From assembly GCF_900114535.1 (NCBI RefSeq), contig NZ_FOTK01000002.1:1-64000 (forward strand): a DNA stretch of 64,000 bases, read 5' to 3'. This DNA is from Methylobacterium pseudosasicola. GTDB lineage: Bacteria; Pseudomonadota; Alphaproteobacteria; Rhizobiales; Beijerinckiaceae. The position numbers and the translations under genes were made by a program. Shown here piece by piece: positions 18,562 to 28,809 of this stretch (within the stretch, counting starts at the first letter, position 1; each line of letters opens with the position of its first letter). Below the pieces are notes generated by a model, which was not told the DNA's origin, ran no database searches, and was given only the letters and a program-made list of their open reading frames with translations.

Positions 18562-20271
18562 TCAGGCGATGGCGTCGAGGGCACGGCCCCGCGTCTCGGG
18601 CAGGCACAGCGCCGAGACGAGGAAGGCGACGGCGAGGACGACGAGCGCGTACCAGAGGCCGGCATAGATGTTCCCGGTCGCCGTGAAGGCGGAGAAGGCG
18701 ATGGCCGGCAGGAAGCCGCCAAACCAGCCCCCGACGGTGTAGGGCAGGGAGAGGGCCGTGTTGCGGATGCGGGTCGGGAACAACTCGATCATCCAGGCGG
18801 CGAGCGGAGCGGAGGCCAGGGCCACGAACACGTTGAGCAGGCTGAGCAGGGCGATCAGCCCAGCCAAGTTCGTCTTGGCCGGATCGGCCTTCGCGGGGTA
18901 GCCCGCCGCCGCCACGGCGCTCGCCAGGGCCTTGGCGAGATCCGCCGTCCGCGCCCCGAGCGTGGGCTTGTCGAGCCCGGTCCCGTCGAAGGAGGCGAGG
19001 CTCGCCTCGCCGATCTCGATCCGCACCGGACTGCCGACCGGCAGATCGCGCGTCGCATAGGGCACGCCGAGCTTGGCGACGGCCCGGCGGGCGAGGTCGC
19101 AGGAGCTCTCGAACCGGGCGACGCCGAACGGGTCGAACTGACGGCTGCACCCGGCCGGATCGGCGGCGACCACAAGGGGCTTCGCCGCGACCGCCGCCGC
19201 GAGGTCCGGATGGGCGACGCGCGTCACGCCCTCGTAGACCGGCCACGCCAGCAAGGCCGTGCCGAGTAAGCCGGCCAGCATGACCGGCTTGCGGCCGATC
19301 CGGTCCGAGAGCCAGCCCGCCGCGACCATGGCGGCGACGAGGGCGAGGCTGGAGCCGAGGATCGTGTAGTGCAGGAGGAACGGATCGATCTTCAGGTTCA
19401 GCATCAGCAGGTAGATCGGGTAGGAGCCCGTCGCGCTGGCGACCGATTGGCCGGCGACGAGGCCGAAGAGCACGAGGAGCACGACCCGCAGGTTTGCCCA
19501 TCGTCCCAGGACGTCCCGCACCGGCTGGCGCGACCCGCCCCCGCCCCGGCGCATCCGCAGGAAGAGAGGGGATTCCTGCAGTTTCAGCCGCATGTAGACC
19601 GAGACCAGCATCAGCACGGCCGAGAGCAGGAAGGGGATGCGCCAGCCCCACGCCTCGAAGGCGGCCTTCCCCAGCAGCTTCTCGCAGGCGATCACCACAA
19701 GGATCGCGAGGACGAGGCCGCAGGCCATGGTGATGCCGACGGCGCTCGTCGCGAGGCCACGCCGGTTCGCCGGTGCATGCTCGGCGATGTAGGTCACCGC
19801 GCCTCCGAACTCGCCGCCGAAGGCGAGGCCCTGCACGATGCGTAGGCTCACGAGCAGGGCCGGCGAGGCGACGCCGATGGCCGCGTAGGACGGCAGCAGG
19901 CCGATGGCCACCGTGGCGCCGCCCATGATCACGATCGTAAGGAGAAAGGTGTATTTCCGCCCGACGCGGTCGCCCAGGGGCCCGAAGATCAGCCCGCCGA
20001 AGGGCCGGGCGAGGAAGGTTACGGCGGCGGAAAGCAGGGTGAAGACATAGGCGTAGGCCTCGTCGAGTCCTGAGAAAAACTGCCGCGCGATGATGGCGGC
20101 CATCGGCCCGAACAGGACGAGGTCGTAGGCCTCGAACAACGCCCCGAGGGACGAGGCCAGGATCACCCGCCGGACCCGGGTCCGCTCCGCCGGGATCGCG
20201 GTCAGCGCGACCGCGCGGGATGTCGGCTCGGCGCGCGTGGCAGGACGCGGGGCCGCGACGGTCTGGGCCAT
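18562..20271 (-). CDS. MFS transporter of the metabolite:H+ symporter (MHS) type with a large inserted loop
   Basis: A 569-residue inner-membrane transporter. The N half has the MHS motif (LARPFGGLIFGPLGDRVGRKYTF) and the second loop has GWLSDRIGRKPVML. The protein is about 110-120 residues longer than typical members because of a soluble insert at about 350-465, rich in Ala and Asp, between two helices of the C half. It is probably periplasmic given its position, with two cysteines (CSRQFD, CDLARR). Second gene of the ArsR operon. Substrate unknown. Confidence 0.85.
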   Translation of the reverse strand: MAQTVAAPRPATRAEPTSRAVALTAIPAERTRVRRVILASSLGALFEAYDLVLFGPMAAIIARQFFSGLDEAYAYVFTLLSAAVTFLARPFGGLIFGPLGDRVGRKYTFLLTIVIMGGATVAIGLLPSYAAIGVASPALLVSLRIVQGLAFGGEFGGAVTYIAEHAPANRRGLATSAVGITMACGLVLAILVVIACEKLLGKAAFEAWGWRIPFLLSAVLMLVSVYMRLKLQESPLFLRMRRGGGGSRQPVRDVLGRWANLRVVLLVLFGLVAGQSVASATGSYPIYLLMLNLKIDPFLLHYTILGSSLALVAAMVAAGWLSDRIGRKPVMLAGLLGTALLAWPVYEGVTRVAHPDLAAAVAAKPLVVAADPAGCSRQFDPFGVARFESSCDLARRAVAKLGVPYATRDLPVGSPVRIEIGEASLASFDGTGLDKPTLGARTADLAKALASAVAAAGYPAKADPAKTNLAGLIALLSLLNVFVALASAPLAAWMIELFPTRIRNTALSLPYTVGGWFGGFLPAIAFSAFTATGNIYAGLWYALVVLAVAFLVSALCLPETRGRALDAIA

Positions 20272-20318
20272 GGTGATCCTCCCCCCTCTGATCGTTCCGT
20301 CTCGGGCACGGCGCCGGC

Positions 20319-20666
20319 TCAGGAAGGGCCGGCCTCCCGCTTCATCTCGGCGAGCAGGCCCTCCAGCGCGTCGAGGCGCTCGATCCAGAAGATCTCGTAG
20401 GCCTGGAGCCAGCGGTGAGCCGCGAGCAGGGCCATCGGTTCGAGGCTGCAGAGATGCGAGCGTCCTCGCACCTGCCGCGTCACCAGCCCCGCGGTCTCCA
20501 GGGTCCTCACATGCTTCGAGACGGCGACGCTCGACATCGGGAAGACCAGTGCGAGTTCGCCGAGCCCATGCGGTCGTTCGGCCAGCATCCGCACGATCGC
20601 CCGACGCGTCGGGTCGGCGAGGGCGTGAAACAAGGCGTCCAGCGTCGTATCAGATACCTGAACCAT
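20319..20666 (-). CDS. ArsR-family transcriptional regulator
   Basis: A 115-residue winged-helix repressor (ALFHALADPTRRAIVRMLAERP, SMSSVAVSKHVRTLETAGLV). It lacks the metal-binding CVC motif of classic ArsR/SmtB in the recognition helix. It belongs to the group that partners with SRPBCC proteins. First gene of an operon with the MFS transporter (47-base gap) and the SRPBCC-PNPOx fusion, and probably their repressor. Its promoter lies very close to the ATG (see 20672-20701). Confidence 0.9.
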   Translation of the reverse strand: MVQVSDTTLDALFHALADPTRRAIVRMLAERPHGLGELALVFPMSSVAVSKHVRTLETAGLVTRQVRGRSHLCSLEPMALLAAHRWLQAYEIFWIERLDALEGLLAEMKREAGPS

Positions 20667-20671
20667 ACGGT

Positions 20672-20701
20672 ATTATGATAAACTGATTGGTTTTATGTCA
20701 A
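20672..20701 (-). promoter_or_regulatory. promoter of the ArsR - MFS - SRPBCC operon, possibly leaderless
   Basis: On the minus strand TTGACA (20696-20701), an 18-base spacer and CATAAT (20672-20677) end only 5 bases before the ATG at 20666. Transcription would begin at or next to the start codon. The spacer is AT-rich and likely overlaps the ArsR operator. Confidence 0.5.
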
Positions 20702-21084
20702 GGCATGATTGCTTGGTGGCTGCGCGCAGGCCAAGTCGTCCATCGTCCCCGCGATCACCATCCGTACCCGCTGCAGGCGCAGGAGATGAGTGGGCCCTAC
20801 GGACTTCGTCCGTTGCCATTTGCTGAGTGGATCGCACGAACACGGGACTATCTGAAGGCTGACATCGCGTGGGCGGTGGCGCCGTTCACCAACTGAGACT
20901 TCGGCTGGTGAGAGAGGCTATGATCAGGCAAGGTACGTTGTCCGCTTCCACGCCTATTTGCTCGGAAGCGGACCGGCGGAAATCCACCCTCCGCGGACTT
21001 CATTACGGGCAAGCTGATTGGGTTAAGGCTCTGGGTTCTCAGGGGCCGGTGAATCGCGCACCTCAAGCGGGAAGGCTCCGGCCG
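20702..21084. other. gene-free interval between ArsR and LysR units
   Basis: No supported gene. A 69-residue frame at 20687-20896 lacks a family match and good context. Around 20937-20975 a short inverted pair TTGTCCGCTTCC / GGAAGCGGACC resembles fragments near 9400, suggesting a remnant of a dispersed repeat. Nothing else recognised. Confidence 0.4.
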
Positions 21085-21942
21085 CTAACCTTTCCGGTGC
21101 TCCCGGAACGCCGCTGTGATCGCCCGGAGCGCGTCCTTGCTGCGCGGGTCGGTCAGGGACGAGTGCAGCACGAGGGCGAGGGAGGGGATCGGCGGCAGGC
21201 GCAGCGCGTCGCCGACATCGATCACGTCGGGCGGGGCGAGCCGGCGCGGGAAGGCCGAGACCGCCAGACCCGCCGACAGGGCCGCCCGGATCGCCGCGGT
21301 GCCGCCGACGAACACCTCCGTCCAGGGGATGCCGGCCCGGTCCAGCAACTGCGTGGCGACGTCCCGGATGGAGCAACAGGGCGAGGTCGCGGCCAGGCGC
21401 AGGGGCTCGCCGGCCCGGTGCTCGAAATGCGGCGCCGCGAACCAGCCGAAATGCTCTGGCCCCAAAAACTCGCTGTCGCGCCGGTCGTCGTCGCTGCGGA
21501 TGATCGCCGCGTCGATCGTGCCGGCCTCGAACCCGTCGAGCAGGGGGCGGGCATTGTCGAGCAGCACCTCGATCGCCAGTGCCGGGTCGAGGGATTTCAG
21601 CCGGGCGAGCAGGCCCGGCACTTCCGGACCCATGACATGGGCGGCGATGCCGAGCCGGAACCGGCGCCGCGGTTCGGCGAGGCCCGCGACCGCCCGCTCA
21701 TGCGCGGCCAGGAATTCCCGTGCCGAGCCGATGAAGATCTCGCCCTGCGCCGAGAGCCGGACCTGACGGGGCGTGCGCTCGATCAGCCGCTGGCCGAGCC
21801 GGTCCTCCAGCCGCCGCAGCTTCACGCTGACGGCGCCCTGCGTCACCCCGAGCGCCTCGGCGGCCCGGGTGAAGCTCCTGTGGTCCGCCACGGTCACGAA
21901 GGTCCTAACCGCATCGACGTCGAGGGTGAGCACCGGAACCAT
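21085..21942 (-). CDS. LysR-family transcriptional regulator
   Basis: A 285-residue regulator. The N-terminal HTH (about 5-65) has FTRAAEALGVTQGAVSVKLRRLE and the C-terminal substrate-binding domain spans about 92-285. It is divergent from the DHA2-type MFS gene with a 103-base shared control region, the usual arrangement for a LysR regulator and its target efflux pump. Effector unknown. Confidence 0.9.
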   Translation of the reverse strand: MVPVLTLDVDAVRTFVTVADHRSFTRAAEALGVTQGAVSVKLRRLEDRLGQRLIERTPRQVRLSAQGEIFIGSAREFLAAHERAVAGLAEPRRRFRLGIAAHVMGPEVPGLLARLKSLDPALAIEVLLDNARPLLDGFEAGTIDAAIIRSDDDRRDSEFLGPEHFGWFAAPHFEHRAGEPLRLAATSPCCSIRDVATQLLDRAGIPWTEVFVGGTAAIRAALSAGLAVSAFPRRLAPPDVIDVGDALRLPPIPSLALVLHSSLTDPRSKDALRAITAAFREHRKG

Positions 21943-22045
21943 CCAGTTTCGTCATCACTGAAATAGAGTGGCATTCGATTGTGTTGTGATCAAGCGCGCG
22001 CCAGGCTCCGCCGCGTCCTCGTATCGCCCTCGAAGGTGCGGAGTC

Positions 22046-23614
22046 ATGACGAGCAAGTTGGGTCACCTCAAAGATCTTCCGGAACCGCTCGGCGGGGCAG
22101 CTCCGAGTCGCGTTCACGTCGATCGCAAAACCGGAAATAGCCTGGCCCTGGCGGCCCTATGCCTGTCCGCTTTGATGCTGGGACTGGAGATCTCCAGCAT
22201 CCCGTCGATCCTGCCGACCCTGGAGTGGGCCCTGGGGGCGGATTTCCGGCAGCTCCAATGGATCATGAACGCCTACACGGTGGCCATGACCACCTCCCTG
22301 ATGGCCATGGGGACCCTGGCCGACCGGTTCGGGCGCCGGCGCGTCTTCCTGATCGGCGTGGCGGCGTTCGGCGCGGCCTCCCTGGCCTGCGGCCTGGCAC
22401 CGAGCGCCCCGGTGCTGATCGCGGCGCGGTTCCTCCAGGGGGCGAGCGGCGCCGCGATGCTGGCCTGCCAGACCGCGGTCCTGTCGCACCAGTTCCGGGA
22501 CGGGCCTGAGCGCGGGACGGCCTTCGGCTGGTGGGGGATCGTGTTCGGCTTCGGCCTCGGCTTCGGCCCGCTGATCGGCGGCATCACCGTTGCGGCCGTG
22601 AGCTGGGAATGGGTTTTTTGGGTCCATGTCCTGCTGGCGCTGGTCACAATCGGCCTGGCGCGGGCCGGCATCGTCGAATCCTCCGATCCCCAGGCCAGGC
22701 GCGTCGACGGTGCCGGCATCGCGACGCTGTCGCTCGCGGTGTTCAGCCTGGTCTACCTGATCACCCGGGGGCAGCCGCTCCGCTGGGGCGATCCGGCGAG
22801 CCTGCTGGCGCTCGCCGGCGCCGCGAGCCTCGTGGCGTTCGTCGTCGTCGAGACCCGGGCGGCACGGCCGATGTTCGATTTCGAGGCCTTCCGGAACCGC
22901 CGCTTCGCGGGGGCCCTGCTCGGATCGAGCGCGATGAATTTCAGCTTCTGGCCGTTCGTGATCTATCTGCCGATCTACGTCCAGGCGGTGCTGGGCTACG
23001 ACAGCCTGGGCGCCGGCCTCGTGCTCCTGGCCTACACGCTCCCAACCTTGGTGGTGCCGCCCCTGGCGGAGCGGCTTCTGCTGCGCGACGGCCCGGGCCT
23101 GGTCATCCCGCTCGGCCTGTTCACCATCGGCGCCGGCTTCCTGCTGATGCGGCTGGCCGCCATCGGCGCGCAGCCGAGCTGGGGGACGCTGCTGCCCGGC
23201 TGCATCCTGGCCGGCACCGGGCTCGGCCTCACCAACACGCCGGTCACCAACACCGCCACGGGCGCCCTGCTCCCGGAGCGCGCCGGGATGGCCTCGGGCA
23301 TGGATATGAGCGCGCGGATGATGTCGCTCGCCGTCAACATCGCCCTGATGGGCTTCATCCTGCTCCAGGGCGTCCGCTCCGGCCTCGGCCCGCTGGCGCA
23401 GGGGACGGTGCTCGACGCCCTCGCGGAGGCGGTGGCCGCCGGCAATCTCGCCGTGGCCGGGGCCCAGGACCTCACCGAGTCGATCGCCCGGCAGGCGTTG
23501 GTCCGGGGCTTCGCGTGGGTGATGCTCTATGGCGGGCTCTGCGCCTGGGCTTTTGCGGGCCTCAGCCGGATCGTGCTCGGCCGGGGCGCTTCCGGCCTGT
23601 CCGTTTCCGGTTAA
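22046..23614 (+). CDS. MFS drug-efflux-type transporter (DHA2-like)
   Basis: A 522-residue transporter with about 14 hydrophobic segments. The loop motif LADRFGRRRVFLIG lies after helix 2 and motif C-like GPLIGG follows helix 5 (GFGPLIGGITVAAVSWEWVFW), as in proton antiporters of the EmrB/QacA group. The ATG at 22046 is chosen because the longer frame runs into the LysR promoter region. It is probably controlled by the divergent LysR gene. Confidence 0.85.
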   Translation: MTSKLGHLKDLPEPLGGAAPSRVHVDRKTGNSLALAALCLSALMLGLEISSIPSILPTLEWALGADFRQLQWIMNAYTVAMTTSLMAMGTLADRFGRRRVFLIGVAAFGAASLACGLAPSAPVLIAARFLQGASGAAMLACQTAVLSHQFRDGPERGTAFGWWGIVFGFGLGFGPLIGGITVAAVSWEWVFWVHVLLALVTIGLARAGIVESSDPQARRVDGAGIATLSLAVFSLVYLITRGQPLRWGDPASLLALAGAASLVAFVVVETRAARPMFDFEAFRNRRFAGALLGSSAMNFSFWPFVIYLPIYVQAVLGYDSLGAGLVLLAYTLPTLVVPPLAERLLLRDGPGLVIPLGLFTIGAGFLLMRLAAIGAQPSWGTLLPGCILAGTGLGLTNTPVTNTATGALLPERAGMASGMDMSARMMSLAVNIALMGFILLQGVRSGLGPLAQGTVLDALAEAVAAGNLAVAGAQDLTESIARQALVRGFAWVMLYGGLCAWAFAGLSRIVLGRGASGLSVSG

Positions 23615-23668
23615 GCTGGGCTATGGGAGCGGGCCGCCGCGACGGGGCGGCCCTCGAGAGACGGCGTG

Positions 23669-24085
23669 ATGGCGTACTGGCTGTTCAAATCCGAGCCCGC
23701 GACCTGGTCGTGGGCCCAGCAGGTCGAGGCCGGCGCGGCCGGGACGCACTGGAACGGCGTGCGCAACCACCTCGCCAAGAAGCACCTGATGGCCATGCAG
23801 GTCGGCGACCGGGGCTTCTTCTACCACTCGAACGAGGGCAAGGCGGTGGTCGGCATCGTCGAGGTGATCCGCCCCTATTACCCCGACCACACCGACGAGA
23901 CCGGCCGCTTCGGCATGGTCGACCTGAAGGCCGTCGAGCCCCTGCCCCGGCCGGTGACGCTGGACGCGATCAAGGCCGATCCGGCGCTGGCCGACATGGT
24001 GCTGGTCAACAATTCCCGCCTGTCGGTGCAGCCGGTCACCGAGGCCGAATGGAACCGCATCCGCGCCCTGGCCGAGGCCCCGTAA
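23669..24085 (+). CDS. EVE-domain protein
   Basis: A 138-residue EVE (PUA-like) domain protein: YWLFKSEPATWSW at the start, HWNGVRNHLAKKHL, GFFYHSNEGKAVVGIVEV. EVE domains bind modified bases in DNA or RNA. In many alphaproteobacteria this gene follows tsaD-gpsA; here it is about 6.4 kb away, separated by the ArsR and LysR units, so the cluster may have been rearranged. The start could be one codon earlier (GTG at 23666). A full copy of the dispersed element follows. Confidence 0.9.
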   Translation: MAYWLFKSEPATWSWAQQVEAGAAGTHWNGVRNHLAKKHLMAMQVGDRGFFYHSNEGKAVVGIVEVIRPYYPDHTDETGRFGMVDLKAVEPLPRPVTLDAIKADPALADMVLVNNSRLSVQPVTEAEWNRIRALAEAP

Positions 24086-24096
24086 CGTCCCGGTCT

Positions 24097-24139
24097 CAAA
24101 AGGTCCGAGACCTTTTGCGGGTCCAGGGCGGAGCCCTGG
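24097..24139 (+). repeat. dispersed 43-bp double-hairpin element, copy A
   Basis: Hairpin 1: CAAAAGGTC/GACCTTTTG (24097-24105, 24109-24117, loop CGA). Linker CGGGT. Hairpin 2: CCAGGGC/GCCCTGG (24123-24129, 24133-24139, loop GGA). It lies between convergent EVE and histidine kinase genes. Same length and layout as copies B (50675) and C (61951). Confidence 0.85.
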
Positions 24140-24143
24140 TCGT

Positions 24144-25679
<1,536 letters not shown>

Positions 25680-25952
25680 GGGTCTCTTGAAACTCGGCTC
25701 GAACGCGGCGCGGGCCAGCTGGGAAGGGCGGTGATGGCGCCAGGATGGGGCGGATATCTTAAGAAGCGGCTGCCGATATCGGTCGGATCTTAAGCATCGG
25801 CCGCTTCGCGGCGACGGGCGCTCCGGGTGTCCGTGTGCTGCCACACATCGTTGCTGGCGCAGGCCCGGTTACGGTAAACGACACGCGTGGCGGGCCGAGT
25901 GCCGCGATCCGGTGCGCGCCGGATTCCGCGTGTCGACCGAGGGCCGCCGACC

Positions 25953-26408
25953 ATGCCGAAGCTCACCGTCAACGGCGTCACCCACGAGGTCGACGCCGAC
26001 CCGGATATGCCGCTGCTCTGGGTGCTGCGGGACCGCCTTGACGCGACTGGCACCAAGTACGGCTGCGGCATCGCGCAATGCGGCGCCTGCACGGTCCATC
26101 TCGACGGACAGCCGGTGCGGTCCTGCCAGACGAAGCTCGGCGATGTCGGCACCGCCCAAATCACCACCATCGAGGGCGTCTCCGGCCGGGTGGCCGAGGC
26201 GGTCCAGGCCGCGTGGCGCAAGCTCGACGTCGTGCAGTGCGGCTACTGCCAGTCGGGACAGATCATGTCGGCGATCGGGCTCCTGTCCGGCAACGCCAAG
26301 CCCAGCGATTTCGACATCGACGGCGCCATGGACGGTAACATCTGCCGCTGCGGCACCTACCAGCGCATCCGCGCCGCGATCCACGAGGCCGCGCGCGACC
26401 TCGCCTGA
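25953..26408 (+). CDS. (2Fe-2S) subunit of an isoquinoline 1-oxidoreductase-like molybdoenzyme
   Basis: A 151-residue electron-transfer subunit. The plant-type ferredoxin cluster is [17 protein letters not shown] with the fourth Cys in VRSC. The second [2Fe-2S] domain has [13 protein letters not shown] and [11 protein letters not shown]. This is the IorA/CoxS-type subunit of xanthine dehydrogenase-family hydroxylases. It is followed after 44 bases by the large subunit. Electrons probably go to a membrane cytochrome that is not encoded here. Confidence 0.93.
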   Translation: MPKLTVNGVTHEVDADPDMPLLWVLRDRLDATGTKYGCGIAQCGACTVHLDGQPVRSCQTKLGDVGTAQITTIEGVSGRVAEAVQAAWRKLDVVQCGYCQSGQIMSAIGLLSGNAKPSDFDIDGAMDGNICRCGTYQRIRAAIHEAARDLA

Positions 26409-26452
26409 AACCGAACACCCCTCCCCGCGGTCCTGACCGGAGCATCGCCGCC

Positions 26453-28666
26453 ATGCTGAACGCCCGTCGACCGAACCGAGTCCCGCCCCCCGCCCGGACC
26501 AGCCGCCGCGGCTTCCTGGCCGGCGCCGGCGCCATCGTGGTCGCCTTCCGGCTGGACGCGAAACCCGCCCGAGCCGCCGCCGGGCCGGATCTCGCGAGCG
26601 TCAAGGCCCAGCCCAACGCCTTCGTGCGGATCGCCCCGGACGACACCGTCACGGTGGTGATCAAGCACCTCGACATGGGCCAGGGGAACACCACCGGGCT
26701 GGCCACGATCCTGGCCGACGAGCTCGGCGCCGACTGGAAGACGGTCCGCACCGAGTTCGCGCCCGCGGACGCGACGCTCTACAACAACAGCCTGATGGGC
26801 CCGATCCAGGGCACCGGCGGCTCCACCGCGGTGGCCAATTCCTGGTTCCAGCTGCGCAAGGCCGGCGCTGCCGCCCGGGAGATGCTGATGGCCGAGGCCG
26901 CCTTCCGCTGGAAGGTCCCGGTCGCGGAGATCACCGTCGCGGACGGCGTGGTGCGCCACGCGGCGTCGGGGCGGCAGGCCCGGTTCGGTGAGCTCGCCGC
27001 CTCGGCCGCCTCCCTGCCGGTCCCGTCCGAGCCGCGGCTCAAGGACCCGAGCGAGTGGAAACTCATCGGCACGAAGGTGCCGCGCCTCGATTCCGTCGCC
27101 AAGACCAACGGCTCGGCGATCTACTCCCTCGACATCCGCCGCCCGAACCAGGTCACCGCCGTCGTCGCCCGCGCCCCGCGCTTCGGCGCCACCGTGAAGA
27201 CTTTTGACGCTGCCGCCGCCCGCAAGGTCGCGGGCGTGCTCGACGTGGTGCAGGTCCCCACCGGCGTGGCCGTGATCGCCCGGGACACCTGGGCGGCCAT
27301 GAAGGGCCGCGAGGCGCTCACCGTCACCTGGGACGACAGCGCCGCCGAGACCCGCTCGTCCGACGCGATCCTGGCCGAGTACCGGGAGCGGGCCAAGGCC
27401 CCCGGCCTCACCGCCTCGGAGCGGGGCGACCCGCAGGCCGCGCTCAAGGGCGCCGCCAAGGTGATCGAGGCCGAGTTCACCTTCCCGTACCTCGCCCACG
27501 CGGCGATGGAGCCCCTGAACGCCACGATCGAGCGGGCGGCCGACGGCAGCTACGACGTCTATGCCGGCTTCCAGTTTCAGACCGTGGAGCAGGCGACCAT
27601 GGCGGCGATCCTCGGGGTGACCCCCGACCGGGTCCGGCTCCACAGCAACTGGGCCGGCGGCTCCTTCGGCCGCCGGGCGACGCCCACCGCCGACTACCTC
27701 GCGGAAGCCGCCACCGTGCTGAAGGCCAGCGGCGAGAAGGTGCCCGTCCACCTCGTCTGGACCCGCGAGGACGACATGGCCGGCGGCTATTACCGCCCGA
27801 CCGTGCTGCACAAGGTCCGGGCCGGCATCGACGCCAAGGGCGCGGTGGTCGGCTGGGACCACGTCATGGTCGGCAAGTCGATCATGATCGGCTCGCCCTT
27901 CGAGGCGATGATCGTCAAGAACGGCATCGATTCGACCACCGTGGAGGGCGCTTCCGACACGCCCTACGCGCTGCCGGCCTACCGGTTCGGCGTCCATAAC
28001 GGCCGCGAGGGTGTTCCGGTCCTGTGGTGGCGCTCGGTCGGCCACACCCACACGGCGCACGTGATGGAGGTGATGATCGACGAGCTGGCCCATGCCGCCG
28101 ACGTCGATCCGGTGGCCTACCGGCTGTCGCTGCTCGCGCAGGCGCCGCGCCTCTCCGGCGTGCTGAAGCTCGCCGCCGACAAGGCCGGCTGGACGGGCAA
28201 GCCGCAGAACAAGCCGCAAGAGAAGGGGCGCGGCCTCGGGGTGGCGGTCCACGAATCCTTCGGCTCCTACGTCGCCATGGTGGCCGACGTCTCCGCGCAG
28301 GAGGCCGGGATCCGGGTGAACCGGATCGTGGCGGCGGTGGATGTCGGCGTCCCGGTCAACCCGGACGTGATCCGCGCCCAGGTCGAGGGCGCGGTCGGCT
28401 TCGCCCTGTCGGCGGTGCTGCGCAACCGCATCACCCTGAAGGACGGCCAGGTGCAGGAGCACAATTTCGATGCCTACGAGCCGACCCGCATGAGCGAGAT
28501 GCCGAAGGTCGAGGTGCATATCGTGCCGAGCCAGGCAGCGCCCACCGGCATCGGCGAGCCCGGCGTCCCGGTGCTGGCGCCGGCCATCGCCAACGCGGTG
28601 TTCTCCGCCACCGGCCGGCGCCTGCGCGCCCTGCCTCTTGACCTCTCCGGGGTGAAGGGCGCGTGA
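26453..28666 (+). CDS. molybdopterin-binding large subunit, IorB-like, Tat-exported
   Basis: A 737-residue catalytic subunit of the aldehyde oxidase/xanthine dehydrogenase family (CO/xanthine dehydrogenase large-chain domains in the order used by IorB). The Tat signal SRRGFLAGAGAIVVAF lies at 17-32, so the heterodimer is folded in the cytoplasm and exported. Mo-cofactor segments such as GQGNTTGLATILADEL, GTGGSTAVANSW, GGSFGRRA and the late GIGEPGVPVLAPAIANA with the catalytic Glu are visible. The substrate may be an aldehyde or N-heterocycle. A medium subunit with FAD is absent, as usual for IorAB. Confidence 0.92.
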   Translation: MLNARRPNRVPPPARTSRRGFLAGAGAIVVAFRLDAKPARAAAGPDLASVKAQPNAFVRIAPDDTVTVVIKHLDMGQGNTTGLATILADELGADWKTVRTEFAPADATLYNNSLMGPIQGTGGSTAVANSWFQLRKAGAAAREMLMAEAAFRWKVPVAEITVADGVVRHAASGRQARFGELAASAASLPVPSEPRLKDPSEWKLIGTKVPRLDSVAKTNGSAIYSLDIRRPNQVTAVVARAPRFGATVKTFDAAAARKVAGVLDVVQVPTGVAVIARDTWAAMKGREALTVTWDDSAAETRSSDAILAEYRERAKAPGLTASERGDPQAALKGAAKVIEAEFTFPYLAHAAMEPLNATIERAADGSYDVYAGFQFQTVEQATMAAILGVTPDRVRLHSNWAGGSFGRRATPTADYLAEAATVLKASGEKVPVHLVWTREDDMAGGYYRPTVLHKVRAGIDAKGAVVGWDHVMVGKSIMIGSPFEAMIVKNGIDSTTVEGASDTPYALPAYRFGVHNGREGVPVLWWRSVGHTHTAHVMEVMIDELAHAADVDPVAYRLSLLAQAPRLSGVLKLAADKAGWTGKPQNKPQEKGRGLGVAVHESFGSYVAMVADVSAQEAGIRVNRIVAAVDVGVPVNPDVIRAQVEGAVGFALSAVLRNRITLKDGQVQEHNFDAYEPTRMSEMPKVEVHIVPSQAAPTGIGEPGVPVLAPAIANAVFSATGRRLRALPLDLSGVKGA

Positions 28667-28743
28667 CGAATCGCACGGCGCGCCCGTCCGCCCCGGCGTA
28701 GGACGGACGGGCCTTCCCCCCAAGGCAAGAGACCCGACTGACG

Positions 28744-28775
28744 ACGGCGCGGCGCGACACCGCGCCGTTTTTTTT
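28744..28775 (+). terminator. intrinsic terminator of the IorAB-like operon
   Basis: A perfect 9-bp stem ACGGCGCGG/CCGCGCCGT (28744-28752, 28760-28768) is followed directly by eight T. This is the strongest intrinsic terminator in the window. Confidence 0.9.
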
Positions 28776-28809
28776 GGTTTCTGCGCGGCCGCTCGCCATC
28801 TTGGAGGCG

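Noticed and set aside
20687..20896. A 69-residue plus-strand frame next to the ArsR promoter
   Set aside because: It begins inside the ArsR promoter region, has no ribosome site or recognisable motif, and its composition differs from surrounding genes.
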